This document shows positions 8,873 through 17,992 of a DNA stretch of 60,719 bases, piece by piece. A model generated the notes under the pieces. That model had not been told where the DNA came from, did not search any database, and saw nothing but the letters and a program-made list of their open reading frames with translations. Source of the stretch: Alphaproteobacteria bacterium 65-37 (GTDB lineage: Bacteria > Pseudomonadota > Alphaproteobacteria > Reyranellales > Reyranellaceae); the NCBI GenBank assembly GCA_001897995.1, contig MKRV01000298.1:1-60719 (forward strand). The letters are read 5' to 3'. Position numbers and translations under genes: made by a program. Each line of letters opens with the position of its first letter. Positions within the stretch are counted from its first letter, which is position 1.

Positions 8873-10489
8873 CTACTTCGGCACCGCGTCCAACGATTTC
8901 TGCATCTTCTCGACGATCTGGTCGATGGAGAAGCTCGCGGCCCGCTGGCTTGGCGGATACTCCTTGAAGGTCGCCAGGAACTTGCCCACGACTTCCTGCG
9001 CGGCAAAGATGACGTAGGGCTGCGAGACGAACCAGTCGTAGTAGGTGTTCGAAGTGATGTCCGCCCGCTCATACGGGTCGGCCCGGAGATCGAACAGCTT
9101 CGGCAAGCGGAGCTTGGTGAAGGGTTCCGCCCATACCCGCATCGTGCCCGGCGCGCGTTGCTCCTCGAAAACGATCTTCCAGTTCTCGTAGCGCAGGCCG
9201 ACGAGATCACTGTCGTCATTGAAATAGACGAACTCCTTGCGTGCGCTGGCGGGCTGCTTGCCGGTCAGATAGGGCACCTGGTTATAGCCGTCGAGATGGA
9301 CCTTGTGAGTCTTGCCGCCCGACTGATAGCCCTTCAGGAGCTTCTCCTTGATGTCGGGCTCACCGGCCGCAGCGACCAGAGTCGGGAACCAGTCCAGGCC
9401 GCTCACGATCCCGTTGAAGACGGTGCCGGCTTGGACCTGGCCCGGCCAGCGGATGAAGCAGGGCACGCGATAGGCCCCTTCCCAGTTGGTGTTCTTTTCA
9501 CTGCGGAAAGGAGTCGTGGCGCCGTCCGGCCACGAGTTGGCATGCGGCCCATTGTCGGTCGTGTAGATCACCAGCGTGTCGTTGGCGATGCCGAGATCGT
9601 CGAGCTTCTTGAGGATCTGTCCGACATGGCCGTCATGCTCGATCATGCCGTCGGCATACTCGGTAAGCGCCGTGAGGCCGGGCGGGCTGCGGCGATCCTC
9701 CTTCACATGCGTGCGGAAATGCATGCGGGTCGAGTTGAACCAGCAGAAGAACGGCTTGTTGGCCTTGACCTGCCGATCCATGAAATCGATGGCAGCGGCC
9801 GACGTCTCGTCGTCGATCGTCTCCATCCGCTTCTTGGTGAGCGGGCCGGTGTCCTGGATGCGCCCGTCGGCATAGGAACGGATGACGCCGCGCGGGCCGT
9901 ACTTCTTGCGGAACTCGGGATCGCGCGGATAGGTCCGCTGCTCCGGCTCTTCCTCGGCGTTCAGGTGGTAGAGATTGCCGAAGAACTCGTCGAAGCCGTG
10001 ATTGGTCGGCAGATACTCATCGCGATCGCCCAGGTGATTCTTGCCGAACTGGCCGGTCGCATAGCCCATCGGCTTCAGGATCTCGGCGATCGTGACATCG
10101 CGTGCCTGCAGGCCGACGGTGGAACCCGGCACACCGACCTTGCTGAGGCCAGTCCGCAAGGTGCACTGCCCCGTGATGAAGGTCGACCGTCCCGCCGTGC
10201 AGCTCTGCTCGGCATAGTAGTCGGTGAACATGGCACCTTCACGGGCCAGCCGATCGATGTTCGGTGTCTTGTAGCCCATCAGGCCGAATGTGTAGGCGCT
10301 GATGTTGGACTGCCCGACATCGTCGCCGAAGATGACGAGGATGTTCAGCTTGCGGCCGCCTGCCGGTGGCGTCTGCGCCTGGGCAATCTCGGTTGTCGGC
10401 CCCAAGCCGACGACGCTCAGCACTGAGAGCGCCGACCCTCCCAGCAGCAGGCTGCGACGCTTCGAATCACCGGTAGGATCGTTGCTCAT
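8873..10489 (-). CDS. Tat-exported arylsulfatase-type sulfatase
   Basis: A 538-residue sulfatase of the alkaline phosphatase superfamily. The N-terminus carries a twin-arginine-type signal (SKRRSLLLGG, ending near AQA at residue 38). The metal aspartates are in FGDDVGQSN (about 54-62), and the active-site motif reads C97-T-A-G-R101, which fits the C-x-(P/A)-x-R rule for formylglycine formation. Downstream motifs GKNHLGD and TTDNGPH are also present. It should hydrolyse a sulfate ester in the periplasm; the substrate is unknown. It lies just upstream of, and on the same strand as, the DUF333-MoxR-Bat genes, so it may head that operon. GGGAG precedes the ATG. Confidence 0.92.
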   Translation of the reverse strand: MSNDPTGDSKRRSLLLGGSALSVLSVVGLGPTTEIAQAQTPPAGGRKLNILVIFGDDVGQSNISAYTFGLMGYKTPNIDRLAREGAMFTDYYAEQSCTAGRSTFITGQCTLRTGLSKVGVPGSTVGLQARDVTIAEILKPMGYATGQFGKNHLGDRDEYLPTNHGFDEFFGNLYHLNAEEEPEQRTYPRDPEFRKKYGPRGVIRSYADGRIQDTGPLTKKRMETIDDETSAAAIDFMDRQVKANKPFFCWFNSTRMHFRTHVKEDRRSPPGLTALTEYADGMIEHDGHVGQILKKLDDLGIANDTLVIYTTDNGPHANSWPDGATTPFRSEKNTNWEGAYRVPCFIRWPGQVQAGTVFNGIVSGLDWFPTLVAAAGEPDIKEKLLKGYQSGGKTHKVHLDGYNQVPYLTGKQPASARKEFVYFNDDSDLVGLRYENWKIVFEEQRAPGTMRVWAEPFTKLRLPKLFDLRADPYERADITSNTYYDWFVSQPYVIFAAQEVVGKFLATFKEYPPSQRAASFSIDQIVEKMQKSLDAVPK

Positions 10490-10531
10490 CGTATGCTCCC
10501 TAATTCGCTGTCATCGATGTATTGATTTTCT

Positions 10532-10707
10532 TCATCCCGTGATAGGGCCACGATCGCCCGGCGTCGCCTCCGGTTGCTGTTGCCGAGCTTGTGCAATCTG
10601 CGAAGCGGCCCCGCCCTCCATCATCGCCAGCACCTGCAGGGCCGAGCCACCGAGCAGGAAGTTGCGGCGCCGATTGTCGATCTCACTTCTGTTTCGATCA
10701 CCGCCAT
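10532..10707 (-). pseudogene. Relic of a sulfatase N-terminus
   Basis: The minus-strand frame here ends in DNRRRNFLLGGSALQVLAMM followed by a short linker (GAASQIAQARQQQ) and a stop at 10532. It closely parallels the first 45 residues of the neighbouring sulfatase (SKRRSLLLGGSALSVLSVV ... EIAQAQ). No good start codon lies in this frame near the signal; an ATG at 10707 is present but one base out of frame. The catalytic domain is absent. I read it as the truncated, frameshifted remains of a tandem sulfatase copy. A tiny expressed Tat peptide cannot be excluded. Confidence 0.5.
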
Positions 10708-10952
10708 GATGCCCGCCTCGATGTTCATTGGAATTGATGAAACCTAGCGCCTGATCACTTCGACAGTAAGCCTCGGACTTCGCATATGTCGGAGCGCGGC
10801 CCACGGGAGTGGCCCTGGTCCGACAATAACGCCGACGCCTGGCATACAATTGCTCGTTTCACGACAATGCACGAATTCAATTGCGCTCTGGACGCCAATA
10901 TAACCTTCGCTCTAGGCTAGCCGAACAGCTGCCTTCACGCGGGGGAACGGAC
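10708..10952. other. Intergenic region between sulfatase relic and DUF3300 gene
   Basis: About 245 bases with no gene I can support. It is more AT-rich than its surroundings around 10855-10905 (TTCAATTG, CAATATAAC), which probably holds the promoter for the rightward DUF3300-DUF2950 pair, but no hexamer pair with good spacing stands out. Confidence 0.4.
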
Positions 10953-12185
10953 ATGGATCGGCGCGGCGTGCTGCTGGGAGCTTTTGCAATTTCAGCCCTT
11001 GGATCGCTTTGGTCCGCCGCGGCCCTTGCGCAAACCCCTCCGCCGTCGACCCCGCCCCAAGACGAAAAGAAGACGCTGAAGCCGGAGGAGCTCGATCAGA
11101 TTCTGGCACCGATCGCACTCTACCCCGATTCCCTGTTGTCGCAGATCCTGATGGCCACGGGCTATCCGTTGGAGATCGTCGAGGCGGCACGCTGGTCCAA
11201 AGCCAATCCTACTTTGAAAGGCGACGCGGCTGTCGCGGCCGTCAAGGACAAGAGTTGGGATGTCAGCGTCAAGTCGCTTGTGGCCTTCCCGTCCGTGCTG
11301 ACCCAGCTCAGCGACCATCTCGAATGGACGCAGAAGCTCGGCGACGCGATGATCTCCCAGCAACAGGATGTCGCCGATTCGATCCAGCGGCTGCGTGCCA
11401 AGGCGGCGGATGCCGGCAACCTCAAGAGCGGCCAGCAGCAGACGGTGACGACCCAGGGGTCGGGCGCCGACCGCACGATCGTCATCGAGCCGGCCAATCC
11501 CGAAGTGATCTATGTTCCCTCCTACAATCCGACGTGGGCCTATGGTAGCTGGCCTTATTCTGCTTACCCGCCGGTCTACTATCCACCGCCGCCGGGCTAC
11601 GGCTACGGCGCGGCGCTGGCCACCGGCCTGCTGTGGGGCGTGGGAATCGCAGCGGCCGGCGCCATGTTCTCGAGCTGGAATTGGGGGCGCGGCAACGCCT
11701 ACGTGAACGTGAACGTCAACCGCGCCGTCAACATCGACAACCACTTCGACCGCAATCGGTATGTGAACAACAACAATCGCTGGCAGCACGATCCAGGACA
11801 TCGCGGGGGTGTCGCCTATCGCGATCCCGCCACCCGTCAGCAGTTCAATCAGCATCGGCCGGGCGCGGCGGAGCGCCAGCAGTTCCGCGGCCAGCTTGCA
11901 AACCGCACGCCCGCGCAAACACCTCACCTGCCGCAGGGAACCAACCGCCCGCAGGCTAACCGCCCGCAGGCCGGCGCCCATCCGCAGATCCAGAATCGCG
12001 GTAACTTCGCCCAAGGCGACAGGCCGTCGGCGCTGAGCGGCGTCAATCGCGGCCAGCAGGTCAATCGCGAAGCCATGCGCGGCCGCGCCCAGCAAGGGCG
12101 CGCGGCTTCGCATCCGAACTTCCAGCGGCCATCCGGCGGCGGGTTCCATGGCGGCGGTGGCGGCATGAGAGGAGGTCGGCGATGA
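10953..12185 (+). CDS. DUF3300 domain secreted protein
   Basis: A 410-residue exported protein. It has a signal with RR at its head (MDRRGVLLGAF ... ALAQ) and the DUF3300 core EELDQILAPIALYPDSLLSQ (about residues 49-68) through PANPEVIYVPSYNPTW. A short hydrophobic glycine-rich segment follows, and the C-terminal half is low-complexity, rich in Asn, Gln, Arg and Gly. I chose ATG 10953 because GGGGGAA lies upstream and the signal peptide starts there. The function of the family is unknown. The gene overlaps the next one by 4 bases. Confidence 0.88.
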   Translation: MDRRGVLLGAFAISALGSLWSAAALAQTPPPSTPPQDEKKTLKPEELDQILAPIALYPDSLLSQILMATGYPLEIVEAARWSKANPTLKGDAAVAAVKDKSWDVSVKSLVAFPSVLTQLSDHLEWTQKLGDAMISQQQDVADSIQRLRAKAADAGNLKSGQQQTVTTQGSGADRTIVIEPANPEVIYVPSYNPTWAYGSWPYSAYPPVYYPPPPGYGYGAALATGLLWGVGIAAAGAMFSSWNWGRGNAYVNVNVNRAVNIDNHFDRNRYVNNNNRWQHDPGHRGGVAYRDPATRQQFNQHRPGAAERQQFRGQLANRTPAQTPHLPQGTNRPQANRPQAGAHPQIQNRGNFAQGDRPSALSGVNRGQQVNREAMRGRAQQGRAASHPNFQRPSGGGFHGGGGGMRGGRR

Positions 12186-13120
12186 CCGCGTCCTTCAGAG
12201 CACTTTTCAAGAGCGCGAGCTTCGCTCTGCTGCTGCTTGCAGCTTTTTCGGGGCCAACCCTCGCCCAAGTCGGCAAGCAGGCCGACAAGCAGGAGCGCTT
12301 TGCGACGGCCGAGGCCGCAGCGGACACACTCACCGAGGCGATCCGCAAGAACGACGACAAGAGAGTCGAGGCGATCCTCGGCACCGGCTGGCGCGACCTC
12401 ATTCCCGGCAACGCGGCGCACGAGGACGATGTACGTGCCCGTTTCCTTGCCGCCTGGGACGAAAACCACAAGGTCGTGCCCCAGGGCGACGACAAGGCTT
12501 TGATCGAAGCGGGCAAGACAGGCTGGAGCATGCCCATCCCGCTGGTCAAGGACGCCTCGGGCTGGCGCTATGACGTGGCGGCCGGCAAGGTGGAAATCGA
12601 AGCCCGCGAAATCGGACGCGACGAGATCACCGTCATCCAGACGCTGCTCGCCATCGTCGATGCGCAGCACGACTATGCCAACCTCGATCCGATGAAGATC
12701 GGTGTCGCGACCTATGCCCGGCGATTGCTGAGCTCGCCCGGCAAGAAAGACGGCCTCTATTGGGAGGCTAGCCCCGGCGAGCCTCAGAGCCCGCTGGGTG
12801 CGCTCGTCGCCAAGGCGCAGCCCGGCGACGGACCTGGCCAAGGCTACTTCGGCTACCACTTCCGCCTGCTCTACGGCCAGGGTCCGGCCGCCAAAGGGGG
12901 CGCCTACAACTACCTCGTCAACAACCGCATGGTCGGCGGCTTCGGCGTCATCGCCTGGCCGGTCAGTTACGGGGAAACCGGCGTCATGACCTTCATCGTC
13001 AATCAGGATGGTGAGGTCTACGAGCGCGACCTCGGCCCCAAGACCTCCGAGCGGGCGGCGGCGATCAACCTGTTCGACCCGGACAAGGATTGGGAAAAAG
13101 CCGACATGACTCCGCCATAA
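12182..13120 (+). CDS. DUF2950 domain secreted protein
   Basis: A 312-residue protein with a signal peptide (cleavage near TLAQ, residue 29) and a full DUF2950 domain: FATAEAAADTLTEAIRKND, GWRDLIPG, and the later conserved run GYFGYHFRLLYGQGPAAKGG and AWPVSYGETGVMTFIVNQDG. The family is known mainly from its constant pairing with DUF3300 genes, as here, where the ATG overlaps the DUF3300 stop (ATGA). Both proteins would act in the periplasm or outer membrane. No enzymatic role can be given. Confidence 0.9.
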   Translation: MTASFRALFKSASFALLLLAAFSGPTLAQVGKQADKQERFATAEAAADTLTEAIRKNDDKRVEAILGTGWRDLIPGNAAHEDDVRARFLAAWDENHKVVPQGDDKALIEAGKTGWSMPIPLVKDASGWRYDVAAGKVEIEAREIGRDEITVIQTLLAIVDAQHDYANLDPMKIGVATYARRLLSSPGKKDGLYWEASPGEPQSPLGALVAKAQPGDGPGQGYFGYHFRLLYGQGPAAKGGAYNYLVNNRMVGGFGVIAWPVSYGETGVMTFIVNQDGEVYERDLGPKTSERAAAINLFDPDKDWEKADMTPP

Positions 13121-13152
13121 GGGCGTCGTAAGACGGGGGCAGTCGATTGTAG

Positions 13153-14616
13153 ATGACTGCCTCCACTTCCTCCGTCCCGCCCAGCGATTCCATCAAGCGT
13201 CTGCTGCCCTGGCTGGTCGCCGTGGCATTCTTCATGCAGTCGCTCGACACCACCATCCTGAACACGGCAGTGCCCTCCATCGCCAGGGCGATGGACGTAA
13301 CGCCTCTCGATATGAAGGCGGTCCTGGCGAGCTACACCTTGAGCCTCGCCGTCTTCATTCCGATCAGCGGCTGGATGGCCGACCGCTTCGGGACGCGCCG
13401 AGTCTTTGCCTCGGCCATCGGCCTCTTCACCGTAGGCTCGATCCTGTGCGGCCTCTCGACCAGCATCGAGATGCTGGTGATCTGCCGTGTCATCCAGGGG
13501 GCGGGCGGCGCCATGATGATGCCTGTCGGCCGCATGACGCTCGCACGCACCTTCGGCAAGGCCGACCTGGTGCGCGTCATGAGCTTCGTCGCCATCCCAA
13601 GCCTGGTGGGACCCATGATCGGGCCGATCGCCGGCGGCCTGATCGTGGCCTATCTGCATTGGAGCATCGTCTTCTTCGTGAACATCCCGGTGGGGCTGCT
13701 GGGGCTCTACTTCGTGCAGCGCCACCTGCCCGACTATCGCGAGAGCCAGACCCATCCGCTCGACCTGCTGGGCCTCGTGCTGTTCGGCGGCGGCATTGCC
13801 CTTCTTTCCTATGTCCTCGAGGTCTTCGGCGAGCACCGCCTGACCCTGCCCCAGATATTCGGCCTGCTGGGTATCGCCGTCGCCTTGCTGGCCGGCTACG
13901 GCATCCGCGCCACCCTGATCGCCTTTCCCCTGCTCAACCTCGGCCTCTTCAAGATCCGCACCTTCCGGGCGGCAGTGAGCGGCGGCTTCTTCACCCGGCT
14001 GGGCCTGGGCGGCATCCCCTTCCTGTTCCCGCTGCTCTATCAGATCGGGCTCGGCTTCTCGCCCATACAGTCGGGCCTGCTGGTGCTGCCGCAGGCGGTC
14101 GCCTCGATCGGCCTCAAGACCTTCATGCCCACGATCCTGGCGCGGCTCGGCTACCGCAACGTGCTGGTCGGCAACACGATCGTCGTCGGCCTGATGATCA
14201 TGACCTTCGCCACCGTCGGCGCCCACACGCCGATCTGGCTGATCGTGATCCAGGCCTTCGTCCTGGGTTTCTTCACGTCGATGCAATACACCAGCATGAA
14301 CACGCTGGTTTACGCCGATGTCAGCGCCTCGCAGACCAGCGGCGCCAGCACGATCGCCGCGACCGGCCAGCAGCTTGCCATCTCGTTCGGCGTCGCCGGC
14401 GCCGGCCTGATCGCGGCGATCTTCGTGCCGGCATCCGACCACTCGCATGCCGATACGTTGATCCACGGCGTCCAGCAATCTTTCCTCGCACTGGGCGTCC
14501 TGACGGTCGTATCGTCGGTCGTCTTCATGGAGCTTCGGAAGGACGATGGCGAAGCCATCAGCCAGCACGACTCCCAAAACCACCGCGCCGCCCATCCCGA
14601 GAGTGCGGAGCACTAG
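13153..14616 (+). CDS. DHA2 family MFS drug efflux transporter (EmrB/QacA type)
   Basis: A 487-residue membrane protein with about 14 hydrophobic segments, typical of DHA2 proton-driven exporters. Motif A is visible as GWMADRFGTRRVF (about residues 74-86) and motif C-type GAGGAMMMPVGR (about 116-127). The early DTTILNTAVPSIA segment is also characteristic. It likely exports hydrophobic or cationic compounds across the inner membrane. No HlyD-type adaptor is next to it. The ATG has no strong ribosome site. It precedes the AMP-binding gene by 10 bases with AGGAGG overlapping its stop, so the two are probably cotranscribed. Confidence 0.92.
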   Translation: MTASTSSVPPSDSIKRLLPWLVAVAFFMQSLDTTILNTAVPSIARAMDVTPLDMKAVLASYTLSLAVFIPISGWMADRFGTRRVFASAIGLFTVGSILCGLSTSIEMLVICRVIQGAGGAMMMPVGRMTLARTFGKADLVRVMSFVAIPSLVGPMIGPIAGGLIVAYLHWSIVFFVNIPVGLLGLYFVQRHLPDYRESQTHPLDLLGLVLFGGGIALLSYVLEVFGEHRLTLPQIFGLLGIAVALLAGYGIRATLIAFPLLNLGLFKIRTFRAAVSGGFFTRLGLGGIPFLFPLLYQIGLGFSPIQSGLLVLPQAVASIGLKTFMPTILARLGYRNVLVGNTIVVGLMIMTFATVGAHTPIWLIVIQAFVLGFFTSMQYTSMNTLVYADVSASQTSGASTIAATGQQLAISFGVAGAGLIAAIFVPASDHSHADTLIHGVQQSFLALGVLTVVSSVVFMELRKDDGEAISQHDSQNHRAAHPESAEH

Positions 14617-14626
14617 GAGGAAATGA

Positions 14627-16129
14627 ATGCTGTTGCCGCTCGCCGACGTGCCGCGCTGGTATGCCGAGCACAAGCCCCGCGACACCGTCGCCGTCCGGCA
14701 TGACGGACAGGAGCTGACCTGGGAGGCGCTCGAACGCGGCGCCAATCGGCGGGCTCGAGCCTTTGCCGACCGAGGTGTGAAAGCCGGCGATTTCGTCGCG
14801 ATCGGCCTGCCCAACAGCAACGCCTTCTACGAAACGAGCTTCGCCGTCTGGAAACTGGGCGCGACACCGACATCGCTGTCCCATCGCCTGCCAAGGGGCG
14901 AAGTTGCGGGTATTCTCGAAGTCCTGAAACCTGCCCTGGTGGTCGGCGGCGAACCGGACTGGAACGCGCCCAACGCGGTGCCGCAGACTTTCGAGCCCGA
15001 GGGTTTCTCCGACGAGCCGCTCGACCGGCCGGTCGCCCGATACTGGAAGGCGATGACCAGCGGCGGCTCGACCGGCCGGCCCAAGATCATCCTCGACCAT
15101 AACCCCGCCGTGACCGACATCGATGCCGCCCCCATCCTCGGCATGCAGCACGGCATGGCCCTGCTCAATCCCGGGCCGCTCTACCACAACGCACCGTTCC
15201 TGGTGACGCACACCGCGCTGTTCGCAGGCGGCAGCGTCACCGGCATGAAGAAGTTCGACGCCGCCGAGGCCCTGCGGTTGATCGATACCTACAAGCTCGA
15301 ATGGGTGAACTTCGTGCCCACGATGATGCACCGCATCTGGGCACTGCCGGAGGATGTCCGCGCCCGCCACGACCTCTCGAGCCTGAAGATCGTGTTTCAC
15401 ATGGCCGCGCCGATGCCACCCTGGCTCAAGGAGAGGTGGATCGAGTGGCTGGGCCCGGAACGCATCTTCGAGCTCTATGGCGGCACCGAGCGCCAGGGCA
15501 GTACGGTGATCTCCGGCACCGAATGGCTCGCCCACAAGGGATCGGTCGGCAAGCCCGACCCAGCGGTCTGCAGCATCCGGATCATCGGCGAGGACGGCAA
15601 GGACGTCGCCCCCGGTGAGACAGGCGAGATCTATTTCATGCCGGCCGCCGGCTCGGGCAGCACCTATCACTATCTCGGCGCCAATCCAAAGCGCCGCAAC
15701 GACGGCTGGGAATCGATCGGCGATGTCGGGCGCTTCGACGCCGACGGCTACCTCTATCTCGGCGATCGGCTGAGCGACATGATCCTGCGCGGCGGTGCCA
15801 ACATCTATCCGGCGGAAGTCGAGGCGGCCGTCGTGGCGCACCCGGACGTGCGCTCCAGCATCGTCGTCGGTCTTCCCGATACCGAACTTGGCAGCCGCCT
15901 GCATGCCATCATCGAGATCAAGGAAGGCGCCGATCCCAAGGCCGTGATCGACGGCATGAACGCCGTGCTGGCCGACCTGCTCAGCCGCAACAAGCATCCC
16001 GAGAGCTACGAGATCGCCGACGGCAGCCTGCGCGACGATTCAGGCAAGGCGCGCCGGACCCTGCTGCGCGACGAGCGTCTGGGATGGCTGAAGGCCGGCC
16101 GGGACTTCCGGGTACGCCCGCAACGCTAG
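14627..16129 (+). CDS. AMP-binding acyl-CoA synthetase-like enzyme
   Basis: A 500-residue ANL-superfamily enzyme. The nucleotide loop TSGGSTGRPK sits at residues 144-153, followed by ELYGGTE (near 283-289) and the hinge region DRLSDMILRGGANIYPAEVE. The C-terminal domain is complete but the final catalytic lysine region reads DDSGKARRTLL. Such enzymes activate a carboxylic acid to an acyl-AMP and pass it to CoA; the sequence style resembles bile-acid or fatty-acid CoA ligases. AGGAGG (14615-14620) sets the start. It sits behind an efflux pump, which gives no direct clue to substrate. Confidence 0.88.
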   Translation: MLLPLADVPRWYAEHKPRDTVAVRHDGQELTWEALERGANRRARAFADRGVKAGDFVAIGLPNSNAFYETSFAVWKLGATPTSLSHRLPRGEVAGILEVLKPALVVGGEPDWNAPNAVPQTFEPEGFSDEPLDRPVARYWKAMTSGGSTGRPKIILDHNPAVTDIDAAPILGMQHGMALLNPGPLYHNAPFLVTHTALFAGGSVTGMKKFDAAEALRLIDTYKLEWVNFVPTMMHRIWALPEDVRARHDLSSLKIVFHMAAPMPPWLKERWIEWLGPERIFELYGGTERQGSTVISGTEWLAHKGSVGKPDPAVCSIRIIGEDGKDVAPGETGEIYFMPAAGSGSTYHYLGANPKRRNDGWESIGDVGRFDADGYLYLGDRLSDMILRGGANIYPAEVEAAVVAHPDVRSSIVVGLPDTELGSRLHAIIEIKEGADPKAVIDGMNAVLADLLSRNKHPESYEIADGSLRDDSGKARRTLLRDERLGWLKAGRDFRVRPQR

Positions 16130-16136
16130 CACGACG

Positions 16137-16787
16137 CTAGATCAGGCTGGCGCCGACATTGATGGTCAGCGCCAGGATCGCCGTGTTGAAGGCGAAGGCC
16201 ACGATGCCGTGCAGGAGGCTGAGGCGCCGCATGGCAGGCGATACCGTCTCGACATCGCCGGTCTGCGCCGCGCAACCGATGACGAAGGCGTAGTAGAGAA
16301 AGTCGCGATAGTCCGGCGCTCGATCGCCGGGAAAATTCAGTCCGCCGGGGCCGTCGTCGTCGGGCCGGTAGTAGAGGTTCGCGTAATGCAGCGCGAACAC
16401 GAGGTGGGTGAACGACCAGGATAGCGCCACTGTGCCGCCGGAAAGCAGCAGAGCCAGCCACAACGACCCGTGTGGGGTCTTCAGGACGGCGAGTTCGGCG
16501 AAGATCGCGGCGAAGCTCGCCGCAGCGCTCACCACCACGACGGCGATGATCGCCCAGTCGCCTTCGTCATAGAGCGCCGCGCGGTTCTTGCAGCTCGTGA
16601 CGGTCGAGGCCGAGATCATCTGCAGTGTGCTGCCGATGTAGAGCACGGCCATCAGGTCCCAGCCCAGCAAGGCCCTGGTCTCGAGGCGCATGCCGGAGGG
16701 CAGCACCAGGAACAACGCGAGTCCCGCAGCAAAGGACAACAGCAACCGGGGGTGGGCGCGGGCAGCACGCGTGGCTCTGGATCGCAT
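16137..16787 (-). CDS. DUF1345 family membrane protein
   Basis: A 216-residue protein with about five membrane helices and the DUF1345 features THLVFALHYANLYYR and DYRDFLYYAFVIGCAAQTGDV (cited in parts: ALHYANLYYR, DFLYYAFVIG). The family has no established function. It converges on the AMP-binding gene, with only 7 bases between the stops. The ATG at 16787 is the first in frame and gives an arginine-rich cytoplasmic N-terminus. Confidence 0.88.
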   Translation of the reverse strand: MRSRATRAARAHPRLLLSFAAGLALFLVLPSGMRLETRALLGWDLMAVLYIGSTLQMISASTVTSCKNRAALYDEGDWAIIAVVVVSAAASFAAIFAELAVLKTPHGSLWLALLLSGGTVALSWSFTHLVFALHYANLYYRPDDDGPGGLNFPGDRAPDYRDFLYYAFVIGCAAQTGDVETVSPAMRRLSLLHGIVAFAFNTAILALTINVGASLI

Positions 16788-17209
16788 GCGCCCTACTCTG
16801 CCACGTCGGCAGTGGCCGCAATATCGATGCGGTGCTCTTCGCTACGATGGACGCTCGTCGCCATTTTCCTTTTCGCGATCAACAGCACGACGCGTGATGT
16901 CCTCAAACGCCTCACCCGTGACCTGTTGATCCGTGCCATCGCCGGATCGGGAACGATTGCACTGAGGACATGGCTCGGGCAGCCGCATGCATTAATAACC
17001 CCTGCAGATCCAGGGCCTTGGCTCTTCCTGCGGCCGGTGTCGATCAATCGAGGCTGGCGATTGCCTCTCGCTGCAGCGCACAACAGGTTTTTGCAAAGGA
17101 CGGACTAGAATCTGGACGGTGAATCGCCCCCTCGCCCTTGCCGGTTTCCTGGAGGGACGCTAAACAACCGCCCGTCATTTTGTCGCAAGCGGCGTGGGGG
17201 AAAAGCAGC
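16788..17209. other. 422-bp intergenic region upstream of pyrE
   Basis: No convincing gene is present; the short frames here have no family features. The part nearest pyrE holds AT-rich patches (a TTTTTGCAAAG run near 17088-17098 and TAGAAT at 17106-17111) that may be promoter elements. The left edge would carry the promoter of the leftward DUF1345 gene. No hairpin with a T-run was seen. Confidence 0.4.
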
Positions 17210-17992
17210 ATGGCGACGAAGAAGAAAACATCATCGCCCGGTGCTGCTTCTGCGGACAAGGCGGCCAAGGGCTTGAACGGCAAGGCGAATTCGGATCGGT
17301 CCAGTGGGACTCCCGAAGCGCGGGACACTGCGCGGCTCCTGCTGGAGATCGAAGCGATCCATTGCCGTCCCGACAATCCGTACATTTTCACGTCCGGACG
17401 GGCGAGCCCTGTCTACATCGATTGCCGGAAGATCATTTCCTTCCCGGAAGCCCGCGCCAAGATCATGGCGCATGCACTGAAGTCGATCGACAAGGCGATC
17501 GGCTGGAACAAGATCGACGTGGTGGCCGGTGGTGAAACCGCCGGCATCCCCTTCGCGGCCTTCCTGGCCGCCCTCGCCAAGAAACCGATGATCTATGTGC
17601 GCAAGCAGCCGAAGGGTTTCGGGCGCATGGCTCAAATCGAGGGCGAATTGAAGCCGGGCAAGCGCGTCCTGCTGGTCGAGGACCTGGCGACCGACGGCGG
17701 CAGCAAGCTGGTCTTCATCGAGGCCCTGCGCAAGGCCGAGGCCAAGGTCTCGGACTGCTTCGTGATCTTCCACTATGGCATTTTCCCGCAAAGCATCGAG
17801 ATGCTGGCCGCAACCGGCGTCAAGTTGCACGCGCTGGCGACCTGGTGGGATGCGCTGGAAGCGGCAGAGAAGCACAAGTATTTCGACGCAAAGGGCCTGA
17901 GCGAAACCCGGGCCTTTCTCGAAGCACCCGAGCAATGGTCGGCCAGCCATGGCGGCCGTCCGCCGACGTCCCGTCCGACACTGGGCCGCTGA
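17210..17992 (+). CDS. pyrE: Orotate phosphoribosyltransferase
   Basis: A 260-residue enzyme that joins orotate and PRPP to form orotidine monophosphate in pyrimidine synthesis. The PRPP loop LLVEDLATDGGSK lies at about 154-166 and the catalytic lysine segment VRKQPKGFG at 130-138. Residues 1-36 form a Lys/Ser/Ala-rich extension not needed for the fold; a shorter start cannot be ruled out, but no better ribosome site was seen downstream. The C-terminus also has a polar tail. The stop codon sits inside a 13-base tandem repeat. Confidence 0.93.
   Translation: MATKKKTSSPGAASADKAAKGLNGKANSDRSSGTPEARDTARLLLEIEAIHCRPDNPYIFTSGRASPVYIDCRKIISFPEARAKIMAHALKSIDKAIGWNKIDVVAGGETAGIPFAAFLAALAKKPMIYVRKQPKGFGRMAQIEGELKPGKRVLLVEDLATDGGSKLVFIEALRKAEAKVSDCFVIFHYGIFPQSIEMLAATGVKLHALATWWDALEAAEKHKYFDAKGLSETRAFLEAPEQWSASHGGRPPTSRPTLGR

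Noticed and set aside
12990..14820. A 600-codon minus-strand frame opposite the DHA2 transporter
   Set aside because: The plus strand has a 14-helix transporter with clear MFS motifs; the minus product is extremely rich in Asp, Gly, Gln and His without any domain.
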